A stretch of 64,000 nt of DNA from Gammaproteobacteria bacterium (GCA_009845905.1 VXYS01000006.1:328266-392265), one strand, 5' to 3'; positions 43,254-51,617 are shown, counted from the first letter of the stretch. Notes: generated by a model not told the origin, from the letters alone. Numbers and translations are program-made.

Positions 43254-44740
43254 AGGAGGTCGCGCAGGGCGGTCTTGACGACCTTGCCCATTGCGTTTCG
43301 AGGCAGGTCCCGCATGACCTTCAGGCGCCTGGGCACCTTGTATCCGGATATCCTCCCGGCGCACCATTCCTTCAGGCCGGCAAGATCAAGGCTTGCTCCA
43401 TCCTTCAGCGTTACGGCGGCGGCCACGATCTCGCCCCAGGTAGCGTCGGGCAGGCCGATCACTGCGGCCTCCCCAATCGCCTCGTGGTCCAGCAGAACGC
43501 CTTCGATCTCCAGCGCCGACAGCTTGTAGCCTCCGGACTTGATGATGTCGATCGACGAGCGCCCCAGGATCCGATAGTAGCCGTCTTCGACGACGGCGAC
43601 ATCGCCGGTTCGGAACCAGCCGTCGTGAAAGCTGGCCCTATTGGCCCGTTCGTCGTCCCAGTAGCCCTGAAAGACGCCGTCGCTCCGGATGCGGATTTCT
43701 CCAGGCGTGGCGTCGTTCCGAACGGGCCGATGGTTATCGTCGAAAAGCTGCGCCGTGACCCCCGGGAGCACTTGGCCCACGAATCCGGCGCGCCGCTCGC
43801 CGTCGTAGGGATTGGAAATGGTCATACCGGTTTCCGTGGCGCCGTAACGTTCCAAAAGCGCCTGGCCGGTCAGCTGTTTCCATCGTTCAAAAACCCCGAC
43901 CGGGCAAGCGGCCGAACCGGACACATTCAGCCGCATCCGGCCGAATCCGCGGCACACAGCCTTGCGCTGCAGCGTGGCAAGCGATTCGATGTGTTCGATC
44001 AGTTTCACATAAACCGTTGGCACCGCCATGAACACGGAAAAGGCCCCGCTGCCGGCCTGTTCACACAACCGGGCCACATCCAGCTTTGGGGAGGCATGCA
44101 CGGTGGCGCCGCACCACAGTGCGCAACTCAAGACGTTGATGATGCCGTGCAGGTGATGCAGCGGCAGAAAAAGCGGAATGCTGTCTTCGCGCGTCCATCG
44201 CCAGGCATTTATCAGCGTGGTGACCTGCGTGTGAATCGCCTTGTGTGTAATCACCGCGCCTTTTGGCTTGCTGGTAGTGCCGCTGGTGAAAACGATCATC
44301 GCGGGCCTTGACCGTTCAACAGCCGGGAGCGGCTGCTGTTGCCGGCCTGGGCCCAACAAGTCATTCACTTCCAGCACTTCGATACCGAGCCGCCTGCATA
44401 GGGGGTCGGTGACAATCAGCTGCTGCCGACTCGCAATGACGCGCGTTACGCCTGCCTTTCTGAAGTGATACTCAATCTCCGGCGCCGTCGCGCCGACGTT
44501 TAGCGGCACTGCAATCCCCCCGGCTCTCCAGATACCGTGCAGCGCCGTGACATAGTTCCGGCCCGCCGGCATCAGAACTGCAACCCGCTCCCGATCAAGA
44601 TCGTCCTTCTCACCCAGCAGGCCCCGCGCCAGCGCCTCAATACGCGAGTCGAGCGCCGCGTAGGAATACCGCGCAACTCCCTCGACCAGGGCGATCCCCA
44701 TATTCCTCTTGTGCAGTGCAGGGAAAGCGGAGCTACTCAT
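43250..44740 (-). CDS. AMP-forming acyl-CoA synthetase (malonyl-CoA synthetase-like)
   Basis: A 496-aa ANL-family ligase. Motifs: P-loop IVFTSGTTSKPKGAV, the A5 region LLERYGATETGMTISNPYDG, A7 FRTGDVAVVEDGYYRILGR, and the catalytic Lys in LPRNAMGKVVKTAL. The YGATETGM segment and short length recall MatB/ACSF3 malonyl- or methylmalonyl-CoA synthetases, but the substrate is not proven. Convergent with the cytochrome gene with a 4-base overlap. Confidence 0.88.
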   Translation of the reverse strand: MSSSAFPALHKRNMGIALVEGVARYSYAALDSRIEALARGLLGEKDDLDRERVAVLMPAGRNYVTALHGIWRAGGIAVPLNVGATAPEIEYHFRKAGVTRVIASRQQLIVTDPLCRRLGIEVLEVNDLLGPGRQQQPLPAVERSRPAMIVFTSGTTSKPKGAVITHKAIHTQVTTLINAWRWTREDSIPLFLPLHHLHGIINVLSCALWCGATVHASPKLDVARLCEQAGSGAFSVFMAVPTVYVKLIEHIESLATLQRKAVCRGFGRMRLNVSGSAACPVGVFERWKQLTGQALLERYGATETGMTISNPYDGERRAGFVGQVLPGVTAQLFDDNHRPVRNDATPGEIRIRSDGVFQGYWDDERANRASFHDGWFRTGDVAVVEDGYYRILGRSSIDIIKSGGYKLSALEIEGVLLDHEAIGEAAVIGLPDATWGEIVAAAVTLKDGASLDLAGLKEWCAGRISGYKVPRRLKVMRDLPRNAMGKVVKTALRDLL

Positions 44741-44843
44741 TTATCTTTCCTGGAATGCCCGATTTGGAGGGAATCTCGCAATACGCCCCGATACGCGGGA
44801 ATATTTTTCTGTGCGAAAGTTTCCATTTCGCTATTATTCCCCC

Positions 44844-45101
44844 ATGGCCACCGCCGCCTTCGACACCCTGCAGGCCGCCCGCGACATTGAAGCTTCCGGC
44901 CTGGATCGCGTCCAGGCCGAAGCGATCGCCCAGGCGATTCGCCGCCGCGGCGAAGACTTGGCGACAAGAGCGGATCTGGCCGCGCTCGAAGCGCGGCTCG
45001 CGGGGAAGTTCATGACAGAGATCGTGAAGGCCAAGAATTCGGTGCTGCTGGCCATTCTCGCTGCTGTCGGGATTCTCGCAGGCATCGGACTGATTGCCTA
45101 G
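44844..45101 (+). CDS. Small coiled-coil membrane protein (DUF1640-like)
   Basis: An 85-aa protein: a helical N-region (TAAFDTLQAARDIEASGL, VQAEAIAQAIRRRGEDLATR), a coiled coil, and one C-terminal membrane helix (SVLLAILAAVGILAGIGLIA). This layout matches small DUF1640/CCDC90-like bacterial proteins, whose role is unknown. The ATG at 44844 follows a TATTAT -10-like box; longer in-frame starts upstream look unnatural. Confidence 0.75.
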   Translation: MATAAFDTLQAARDIEASGLDRVQAEAIAQAIRRRGEDLATRADLAALEARLAGKFMTEIVKAKNSVLLAILAAVGILAGIGLIA

Positions 45102-45169
45102 CAATCCCGATCCTCCCCCCGGCTGGCCTACAATGTGCGCCTGATGCTGTCCACATTAGGGGAAATGAT

Positions 45170-45694
45170 ATGAAGCGGATGTTGTCGTTGGCTGTGGCTC
45201 TGGCGCTGTCGGCGGGCGGGTTTGCCTTGGGCGGGGCCCATGCCGACGAGCACCTCACGGGCGTTGCCAAGGAGCGCCATGATCTGATGGAGGGACTGGC
45301 CGGTGCGATCGGGCCGATGGCCGACATGGTCCGCGGCGTCCAGCCGTACGACGCCGACAGGATGCGCGAGCTGGCTGCAACGATCGCCAATTCGGGAGGC
45401 GATACGCTGACTTCCCTGTTCCCCGAGGGCAGCTACGATCCCGCCGGCGAAGCCCTGCCGGCGATCTGGAAGGACTGGGACCGATTCGTGACGCTGGCCG
45501 GCAACCTCGTCGACGCGGCCAACGCGATGGCGGCGGCCGCCGACAATCCTCCGGGGCCTCCGAGCGCCGGGCCGCCCGATCCCGCGGCCGGGGGTGGCGA
45601 ACCCCAGGCCATGGATGCCGGCATGGCCCTGGTCCAGCTCGGCATGAGTTGCGGCGCCTGCCACGACGACTTCCGCAAGGAGGACGATAGCTGA
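45170..45694 (+). CDS. Cytochrome c'-like periplasmic protein
   Basis: A 174-aa protein with a signal peptide (LSLAVALALSAGGFALGGAHA), a four-helix-bundle-like body (ERHDLMEGLAGAIGPMADMV) and a C-terminal CGACH haem site, as in class II cytochromes c'. A Pro/Gly-rich loop (PPGPPSAGPPDPAAGGG) before the last helix is unusual. Good AGGGGAAATGAT precedes the ATG. It leads into a dihaem cytochrome gene with overlapping codons. Confidence 0.85.
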   Translation: MKRMLSLAVALALSAGGFALGGAHADEHLTGVAKERHDLMEGLAGAIGPMADMVRGVQPYDADRMRELAATIANSGGDTLTSLFPEGSYDPAGEALPAIWKDWDRFVTLAGNLVDAANAMAAAADNPPGPPSAGPPDPAAGGGEPQAMDAGMALVQLGMSCGACHDDFRKEDDS

Positions 45695-46602
45695 GCGCGT
45701 GTCCGCGCTTTCTCCCGGCTAGGCGCCTGGCCCTGGGCGCCCTGGCCGTTCTCGCCGGCGGCATCGTTGCCGCGCAGGAGTCGGGTGAAGCGGTTTCCCG
45801 TGACTATTCGGGGCTGAGCGGCGACGCGAATCGCGGTTTCTACGTCGCACGGGTGGCCGGCTGCGTCACCTGTCACCGGGCCACCGACGAAAGCGGGTCG
45901 CTGTTTTCCGGAGGCCTGCAGATCGAGTCCAGGGCGGGCACCTACGTCGTTCCCAACATCACGCCGCACCCCGAGGACGGCATCGGCAGCTGGACTTTCG
46001 AGGATTTCGCGCGCTCGCTGACCGAAGGCCTGGATCCCGAAGGCAGGCATTATTTTCCGGTCTATCCCTACCCGTTCTACACGCACATGACGAGCCAGGA
46101 CATCATGGACCTCTGGGAAGCGGTGAAGTCCGTTCCGCCTGTGGCGGGCCGCGCTCCCGGACACAGGCTCAGGCTGTTCTATCGAATGCGCGGCGCGGTC
46201 GGCGCCTGGAAGAACCGGTTTTTCGAGCGCGGTGAACTGGTCCCGGTTGAAGGCAAGTCGGAACAGTGGAGCCGCGGCCGTTACCTGGCCGCGGGCCCGG
46301 CGCACTGCGGCGCCTGCCACACGCCGCGCGGGGCCATGGGTGGGCGCGACCTGTCCCGCCGTTACCAGGGGGGCGTGGAGAAGGTCGGCTCAAACGGGCC
46401 GGACATCACGACCGCCACGCTCGAGGCGAACGGCTGGAACGAAGGCGACCTGGCATGGTCGCTGCGCAGTGGGATCATGCCGGACGGCGATGCCTTCGGC
46501 AGCTCCATGTCGGAACTGGTGCAACACGGAACGCGCTATATGAGCAACGCCGATCTCGCGGCGATCGCAAACTACTTCTTCGACCAGCCGCCGCCCGAGT
46601 AA
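45691..46602 (+). CDS. Dihaem cytochrome c with an apparent CTG start
   Basis: Two haem motifs, CVTCH and CGACH, with TYVVPNITPHPEDGIGSWT and ITTATLEANGWNEGDLAW, resembling the cytochrome subunits of periplasmic alcohol dehydrogenases. The only ATG/GTG/TTG candidate is a GTG at 45853, which would begin three residues before the first haem Cys and delete any signal peptide. Upstream in the same open frame lies a good signal sequence (RRLALGALAVLAGGIVAA), and the CTG at 45691 has AGGAGG 7 bases before it. From CTG the protein is 303 aa. The CTG overlaps the TGA of the cytochrome c' gene. Confidence 0.8.
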   Translation: MSACPRFLPARRLALGALAVLAGGIVAAQESGEAVSRDYSGLSGDANRGFYVARVAGCVTCHRATDESGSLFSGGLQIESRAGTYVVPNITPHPEDGIGSWTFEDFARSLTEGLDPEGRHYFPVYPYPFYTHMTSQDIMDLWEAVKSVPPVAGRAPGHRLRLFYRMRGAVGAWKNRFFERGELVPVEGKSEQWSRGRYLAAGPAHCGACHTPRGAMGGRDLSRRYQGGVEKVGSNGPDITTATLEANGWNEGDLAWSLRSGIMPDGDAFGSSMSELVQHGTRYMSNADLAAIANYFFDQPPPE

Positions 46603-46605
46603 TTT

Positions 46606-46634
46606 CCCTGGGTGGGACGCCCTCTCTCCCAGGG
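46606..46634. terminator. Palindromic repeat acting as terminator between convergent genes
   Basis: CCCTGGG and CCCAGGG form a 7-bp stem around a 15-base loop that itself contains GGGACGCCCTC. It sits exactly between the dihaem cytochrome stop and the stop of the convergent gene, and 24 of its bases (to 46636) match the repeat at 40146-40176 with one change. Confidence 0.65.
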
Positions 46635-47201
46635 TCAGTCGACAGCGCCGATCGTGCGTGCGAACAGCGTGTAGGGCCGCGGCTCGTCGCGCATGGCGGC
46701 GTGCCGCTCCTTCTGAGTGTCGCGGATGGACGGGTTGGACTCGACTCCGCAACCCTCGACGATGCGGTTCATGAAATTGAAGATCGCGCAGACCGAGATC
46801 GCGTGATACAGCGCCTCTTCGCTCCAGCCGGCGTCGAGGACCCGTTGCGCGTCGGCGTCGGTCAGCCGCGCAGGGGCCTCGGTGAGCTTGCGGACGTAAT
46901 CGAGCACCGGCAGCATCTTCGGCTCCACTCCGGCGTCGGAAGGGTCGGCAAGCACGTTCTCGAGCAAGTCCGCGTCGATGCCGTGCAGCTCCGCGATGAT
47001 GCTGTGGGCGCCATGGCAGTAGCTGCAAGCGTTGACCCCGGACACGTAGGCAGCGATGAATTCGCGCTCGCCCACGGTGAACGGCGACGGTCCGCGCAGC
47101 AGGTCGTCGGTGTATTCGCAAAGCGACTTCACGCCCAGCGGGAAGCGGCGGAATACATCGGCAAGGTCGGCCTTTTCGGGCAGCGAGGGCAGGCGAGCCA
47201 C
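46635..47201 (-). CDS. Carboxymuconolactone decarboxylase/AhpD-like protein
   Basis: A 188-aa protein of the CMD fold, peroxidase-related subgroup: the redox motif CSYCHGAH follows FIAAYVSGVNA, and SEEALYHAISVCAIFNFMNRIVEG is the second conserved helix. Such proteins act as alkylhydroperoxidase-like reductases. It is the last gene of a minus-strand series with a small protein and a methyltransferase. Confidence 0.85.
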   Translation of the reverse strand: MARLPSLPEKADLADVFRRFPLGVKSLCEYTDDLLRGPSPFTVGEREFIAAYVSGVNACSYCHGAHSIIAELHGIDADLLENVLADPSDAGVEPKMLPVLDYVRKLTEAPARLTDADAQRVLDAGWSEEALYHAISVCAIFNFMNRIVEGCGVESNPSIRDTQKERHAAMRDEPRPYTLFARTIGAVD

Positions 47202-47206
47202 GGTTC

Positions 47207-47548
47207 CTACTCCGTGCCCGGTCCCGCCGGAGCGGACGCCGCCCCTTCCGTAAGCGACTTGAGGTCGCGCAGGATGTCGTGGGTGAAGCGCTCGCGCCGC
47301 GCCCTAAGGGCCTTCGCCCGCTCCGCGTCGGGCCGGTACCCATCCAGGGCGGCAGCGGTCACTATGCCCTGGCGGGCGAGCAGGTCCTCCAGCGCATACA
47401 TGCGGTCCATGCTCATCCAGAGCTGGGCGCTCAGTTCCAGGATCATGTTCATCATCGCATCCTGCACCGGGTCGTTGAAATAGACCGGGTAGTCGCCGAC
47501 CAGCGGCGCACCGCCTTCCGGCGTCTGCCCTGAGGGGCCTTTGCTCAC
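47207..47548 (-). CDS. Small helical protein (copy 2)
   Basis: A 113-aa protein of no family known to me. After a Gly/Pro-rich start comes YPVYFNDPVQDAMMNMIL, then helices with SMDRMYALEDLLARQGIV and GYRPDAERAKALRARRERF. It aligns by eye with the small protein at 35826-36110 over about 40 residues (MI-x2-L, R, E-x-L, QG, Y-x-P-D). It lies 5 bases after the methyltransferase gene and 5 bases before the CMD gene. Confidence 0.7.
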   Translation of the reverse strand: MSKGPSGQTPEGGAPLVGDYPVYFNDPVQDAMMNMILELSAQLWMSMDRMYALEDLLARQGIVTAAALDGYRPDAERAKALRARRERFTHDILRDLKSLTEGAASAPAGPGTE

Positions 47549-47553
47549 CGGAC

Positions 47554-48648
47554 CTAGCCGGGCAGGGTCGCGTACCAGACCTGGGTCGTGCCCAGGTGCT
47601 TGCCGGGCGCCGCCTCGGCGAAGCCGAATTCCTTCAGCAGTCCGTCGAAATCCGTATAGCAGAAGTCGTCGCCGTACGCTTCGCCGTTGTGACGCGAGTC
47701 GAAATGGCGGTGGTAAAGCTGGGCCGGCGTCATGCCGCTGGCCATCATGAAGTCGTAGACCGCGAACATCCCGCCCGGACGCAGCACCCGGTTCACTTCG
47801 GCCAGGGTCTCGCGAATGATCCGCATAGGAATCTCGTGGAACAGGATGAAGGAGAAGACCATGTCGAAGCTGTCGTCGTCATAGCCGGTGTTCTCGACCA
47901 GCCGCTGGGCAAAGCACACGTCGATGCCCAGCTCCACGGCGCGGTGGTGGGCGCAGCGCAGCATCGGCTCGGAGTGGTCGATGCCGGTTACGTCCGCCTG
48001 CGGAAATCTCTGCTTCAAGGCGGTGGTGCTTTGCCCGACCGAGCAGGCCAGGTCGAGAATCCGCTCGACGCGGCCGTCCGCCGGCAGCGGCAGATGATTG
48101 TTCACCAGCGAGGCGTGCAACTGGTCCTTGTCGTTGTCGCCGACGAAGAATACTTTTGTCCCGTAGTGGTAGCGGAATCCCGCCAGCGGATCCTTGTGGT
48201 ATCCGTCGGGCTGCAGGTGAAAGTGCACGTTGGCATATTCCGGCTGCTCGAAGTCCGGATTCAGCTCCAGTTGGGCCGGTCCGCGGCCCTCGGCGGCCTC
48301 AAGCCGGTCGAGGTGAATGTCGCGGCGCGCATCCAGCGAGCTTACGATGCGCCGCCACTTCATTTCCTGCTGCGAGCGCATCAGGCGGTCGCGCACCCGG
48401 GCGACCGGCATGTCGCCGGCGATCTCACGCACTTTTTCGAGGCGTTCTTCGGGCGGTTCGGAGGTGTCCTCAAGGTGCCCCGTGCGGGTCGCGAGTTGCT
48501 GGTCGAATTGCATGCCGTCCAGCACGAAGGACCGCAGGCTTTCCACGAAATCCAGGTAACTTTCGTCCTCGCGGCTGGCAAGTTCCGGCAGGATGGTAGC
48601 GTTTTGCCGCTTCAGCGCCTGGCTTGTATCTACTTGCATCAAAGGCAT
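47554..48648 (-). CDS. Class I SAM-dependent methyltransferase with extra N-terminal domain (copy 2)
   Basis: A 364-aa paralogue of the product of 34570-35685. The N-domain (residues 1 to about 190) includes MRSQQEMKWRRIVSSLDARR and YANVHFHLQPDGYHKDP; the methyltransferase core has RILDLACSVGQST, VTGIDHSEPML, DDSFDMVFSFILFHEIPM and NRVLRPGGMFAVYD. Substrate unknown. It is in an operon-like series with two SDR genes upstream and a small protein and CMD protein downstream. Confidence 0.85.
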   Translation of the reverse strand: MPLMQVDTSQALKRQNATILPELASREDESYLDFVESLRSFVLDGMQFDQQLATRTGHLEDTSEPPEERLEKVREIAGDMPVARVRDRLMRSQQEMKWRRIVSSLDARRDIHLDRLEAAEGRGPAQLELNPDFEQPEYANVHFHLQPDGYHKDPLAGFRYHYGTKVFFVGDNDKDQLHASLVNNHLPLPADGRVERILDLACSVGQSTTALKQRFPQADVTGIDHSEPMLRCAHHRAVELGIDVCFAQRLVENTGYDDDSFDMVFSFILFHEIPMRIIRETLAEVNRVLRPGGMFAVYDFMMASGMTPAQLYHRHFDSRHNGEAYGDDFCYTDFDGLLKEFGFAEAAPGKHLGTTQVWYATLPG

Positions 48649-48667
48649 GGTTCCTCTCCCCGGGGCG

Positions 48668-49468
48668 CTATTGAGCCGCCATTCCCCCGTCTATGGACAG
48701 CTCGGCTCCCGTAATGTGGCGGGAATCGTCGCTGGACAGGTAGCAGACCAGATCGCCGACATCGCGCGGATGCCCGATCTTGTGCATCGGCACGGTGGCT
48801 TCCATCTTGGGACGCAACTCCTCCACGCGTCCCTTCAGCACGCGTTCCACGCTTTCCGTCCAGACGAGACCCGGATGCACCGAGTTTACCCGTATCCCGG
48901 TGCCCAGGGCGGCAGCCTCGGCGGCAACGACCTTGGTCAGGGCGGTCAGCGCGCCCTTGGCCGAAGTGTAGGCGGTGCCGTGCGGGAAGCCGCGCAGTCC
49001 CGCCCGCGACGACATGACGATGATGCTTCCCCCAGGCGCCATCAGCGGCAGGCCGTCGCGCAGGCCGATGAACTGGCCTTCCACGTTGACCTTGTAAAGA
49101 AAATCCAGGTCCTCGGGCGTAACGTCCTCCAGCGGCCCCAGCTTTGCGTCGCCGGCATTGCTGAACAGCACGTCCATTGCGCCCCAGACCTCGCGCACCC
49201 GGTCATACAGTCGCGTCCAGTCCGCTTCCAGAGTCACGTCCTGTCGTATGAATTCGATCTCGGCTTCGGGCGCCACCTCCCGGACCATGCGCAGGGTCTC
49301 GGCCGCTCCCTCCTCGTTGCGGCCGGTAAAGATCAGACGCGCGCCTTCCTCGGCCATGTGCATGGCGCAGCCGCGCCCGATTCCGGAAGTGGCGCCGGTA
49401 ATCAGCACCCGCTTGCCGGCCAGCCGGCCGGGTTCGCCGTGCCCGGCCGTGTCGTTCAGGAAATCCAT
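48668..49468 (-). CDS. Short-chain dehydrogenase/reductase (canonical)
   Basis: A 266-aa classical SDR with TGATSGIGRG, LFSNAGDAKLGPL, Ser in VMSSRAGLRG, YTSAK and a C-terminal GAELSIDGG. All catalytic residues are present. It overlaps the preceding, degenerate SDR by 13 bases, suggesting co-expression and perhaps mixed oligomers. Confidence 0.9.
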   Translation of the reverse strand: MDFLNDTAGHGEPGRLAGKRVLITGATSGIGRGCAMHMAEEGARLIFTGRNEEGAAETLRMVREVAPEAEIEFIRQDVTLEADWTRLYDRVREVWGAMDVLFSNAGDAKLGPLEDVTPEDLDFLYKVNVEGQFIGLRDGLPLMAPGGSIIVMSSRAGLRGFPHGTAYTSAKGALTALTKVVAAEAAALGTGIRVNSVHPGLVWTESVERVLKGRVEELRPKMEATVPMHKIGHPRDVGDLVCYLSSDDSRHITGAELSIDGGMAAQ

Positions 49469-50184
49469 AGGCCTCCGTCCAGCATGACGGCCGAGCCGTG
49501 CGTATAGGTGGCGCCGTCGCCCGCCAGCTGCACGACCAGGGCCGCGACTTCCCCGACGCTGATCCCGCCGTCAAGCAACGGGTTTCCGCCGTTCGGCAGG
49601 TCCGGGCCGCCTTCGTAGTGCCCGGTCAACACGGTGTGTATGTGAATGCCGTCGCCCGCCTCGGCGCAGGCCAGCGCCGCGGACTTGCTGAGCGACCGGA
49701 TGCCGCCGGCGCTGGCGGCATAGGCGGCGGTGCCCGCCAGCGCGCGGTCCGCGAAGACCGAACTCATGTTGATGATCGCGCCCTTGCGTCCCGCCGCCCG
49801 CAAGCGCACCACGGCCGTCTGCGTTCCGAAAAAGGCGGCGGTCAGGTTGCTTTGCAGCGCCTGACTGAACTGCTCGAGCGAAGTCTCGGCCAGGGCGCCG
49901 GCATGGTGCGCGTAACAACCGTTCACCAAAACGTCGGGCAGCCGCGACTCCGATTCCAGGCGGTCGTAAAGTTCCGGCCAGGCGCGCGGGTCGGCGCGAT
50001 TGTGCGCCACCAGGTGCGCCCCGGTTCCCGCCAGTGCCGATTCGGCGGCGTCCCTTGAGCCGGGATCGTGGGCGACCAGAACGGCCTCGGCGCCACAATC
50101 CATTGCACGGCGCGCCACGGCGGAAGACACTACCGGCCCCGCGCCGCTGACGAGCATGATCTTGTTGGCGAGCCGCTCGGACAT
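49456..50184 (-). CDS. Short-chain dehydrogenase-like protein lacking key catalytic residues
   Basis: A 242-aa SDR-fold protein. The cofactor glycine motif reads SGAGPVVSSA instead of TGxxxGIG, the NAG motif is VNGCY, and the Tyr-Lys pair is reduced to YAASA with no lysine. Ser is kept (INMSSVFADR), and GSAVMLDGGLW closes the fold. Loss of the lysine argues against ordinary oxidoreductase activity; it may support the canonical SDR encoded next to it. Confidence 0.82.
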   Translation of the reverse strand: MSERLANKIMLVSGAGPVVSSAVARRAMDCGAEAVLVAHDPGSRDAAESALAGTGAHLVAHNRADPRAWPELYDRLESESRLPDVLVNGCYAHHAGALAETSLEQFSQALQSNLTAAFFGTQTAVVRLRAAGRKGAIINMSSVFADRALAGTAAYAASAGGIRSLSKSAALACAEAGDGIHIHTVLTGHYEGGPDLPNGGNPLLDGGISVGEVAALVVQLAGDGATYTHGSAVMLDGGLWIS

Positions 50185-50283
50185 TGCCGGCCGATTCTAC
50201 AGGACGCCCGTTCCCCACTCCTCCGCGTGCGACGCCGGCTAAAAGGTGAAATAATCGGGTTCCCCGGTATCCGAACAGCATCC

Positions 50284-51552
50284 ATGAAACAGTCGGCAGG
50301 ATTTGTCACATTCGTGTTCCTGGCCGTGCTCTGCCTGGCGCCGTGCGCACCGGGTCAGGAACAGGAGGAGGTGCTGACCAACGCGGACATCATCGCGCTC
50401 ACCGAAGCTGGAGTTCCTGCCGAGGTGATCCTGATCAAGATCGAATCCACCCGCTCGGACTTCGATACCACCGTGGAGCAACTCATCATGCTCTCCAGGG
50501 CCGGAGTGGATGCAAGCGTCGTGGCGGCCATGACAAGAAAGAGCACAACTGAAGCGCCGACGGCGGCTGCGGAGCCGAAACCGGCGTCGCAACCGCAGCC
50601 GGTAACGGAGCCATCCGCTTCAGCGGAAGCGGCAGGGCAGCCATCGACCGATCCGCCTCCGGCGCCCGGGCCCGCAACCCCGGTCGCGGCGGAACCGCGG
50701 CCGCAGCGCACAGCTTCGGCGCAGCCGCGGGGCGAAGCGCGTCCGTCCGTATTGCCCTCCGTCTCGGCGGCGCCTTTCCAGCCGGGAAGCACGTTCGCCG
50801 ACGTGCTGACTTCGGGGGATTCGGGGCCGGAGATGGTAGTCATACCGGCCGGGCGCTTCCGCATGGGTTGCGTTACCCGCAGCGGCTGTTTCCCGGATGA
50901 ACGCCCGGTGCACCGGGTCTTCTTTGACGACCCCATTGCCGTTTCGCGCTACGCGGTCACGTTTGAGGATTATGACCGTTTCTCCGGTTCGAACCGTCCG
51001 GCAGACGAAGGCTGGGGACGGGAGCGCCGACCGGTAATCAACGTAAGCTGGGATGACGCGGTTCGGTACGCGCAATGGCTGTCGCGGGAAACCGGCGAAA
51101 ACTATCGGCTCCTGAGCGAGGCGGAATGGGAATATGCCGCACGCGCCGGCTCGGAAGGGAAATACCATTTCGGCAACGACAGCACCCAGTTGTGCCGGTA
51201 CGCGAATCACGCGGACGCGGAAACGGACTACGAATGGCGCAACAGCTTCTGTTCCGACGGCGTAGGCAGGAAAACAGCCGTCGTGGGGAGCTATTTGCCC
51301 AACGGGTTCGGCCTTTATGACATGCACGGCAACGTCTGGGAATGGGTTCAGGATTGCTGGAACGATCACTATCGGCGCGCACCCAGGGACGGCGCCGCCC
51401 GGCTGGAGGGCGACTGCTCGATGCGCGTGCTGCGGGGCGGCGCATTCGCCTATGAACCCGAGTCCCTTCGCGCTGCTTTTCGGACGCCCTTGTCCAGCCG
51501 GGGGCGCAGCAACGACATCGGATTTCGCGTTGCCCGCACGCTGACGCCCTGA
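50284..51552 (+). CDS. Secreted SUMF1/FGE-like domain protein
   Basis: A 422-aa protein: signal peptide (FVTFVFLAVLCLAPCAPGQ), a small helical domain (LTNADIIALTEAGVPAEVIL), a Pro/Ala-rich linker of about 100 residues, then a formylglycine-generating-enzyme-like domain (MVVIPAGRFRMGC, LLSEAEWEYAARAGS, GNVWEWVQDCW, RVLRGGAFAY, IGFRVART). The cysteine pair used by true FGE near the C-terminus is not seen, so it is probably a structural or non-FGE oxidase-like member. Confidence 0.88.
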   Translation: MKQSAGFVTFVFLAVLCLAPCAPGQEQEEVLTNADIIALTEAGVPAEVILIKIESTRSDFDTTVEQLIMLSRAGVDASVVAAMTRKSTTEAPTAAAEPKPASQPQPVTEPSASAEAAGQPSTDPPPAPGPATPVAAEPRPQRTASAQPRGEARPSVLPSVSAAPFQPGSTFADVLTSGDSGPEMVVIPAGRFRMGCVTRSGCFPDERPVHRVFFDDPIAVSRYAVTFEDYDRFSGSNRPADEGWGRERRPVINVSWDDAVRYAQWLSRETGENYRLLSEAEWEYAARAGSEGKYHFGNDSTQLCRYANHADAETDYEWRNSFCSDGVGRKTAVVGSYLPNGFGLYDMHGNVWEWVQDCWNDHYRRAPRDGAARLEGDCSMRVLRGGAFAYEPESLRAAFRTPLSSRGRSNDIGFRVARTLTP

Positions 51553-51563
51553 CGCGCCGCGGC

Positions 51564-51579
51564 CGGTCCGCAAGGACCG
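51564..51579 (+). terminator. Hairpin after the SUMF1-like gene
   Basis: CGGTCC and GGACCG form a 6-bp stem around GCAA. It lies between the stop codon and the heat-shock promoter and may insulate the two genes. Confidence 0.5.
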
Positions 51580-51588
51580 CGAAACGGG

Positions 51589-51617
51589 CTTGAAATCCCG
51601 GCCTGAAATCCCCATTT
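51589..51617 (+). promoter_or_regulatory. Heat-shock sigma-32 promoter for the hsp20 gene
   Basis: CTTGAAA (51589-51595), a 14-base spacer and CCCCATTT (51610-51617) match the sigma-32 consensus essentially perfectly. The hsp20 ATG follows 66 bases later. Confidence 0.9.

Noticed and set aside
50284..51552. True formylglycine-generating enzyme
   Set aside because: The C-terminal cysteine pair needed for FGE activity is not visible and no sulfatase gene is nearby.
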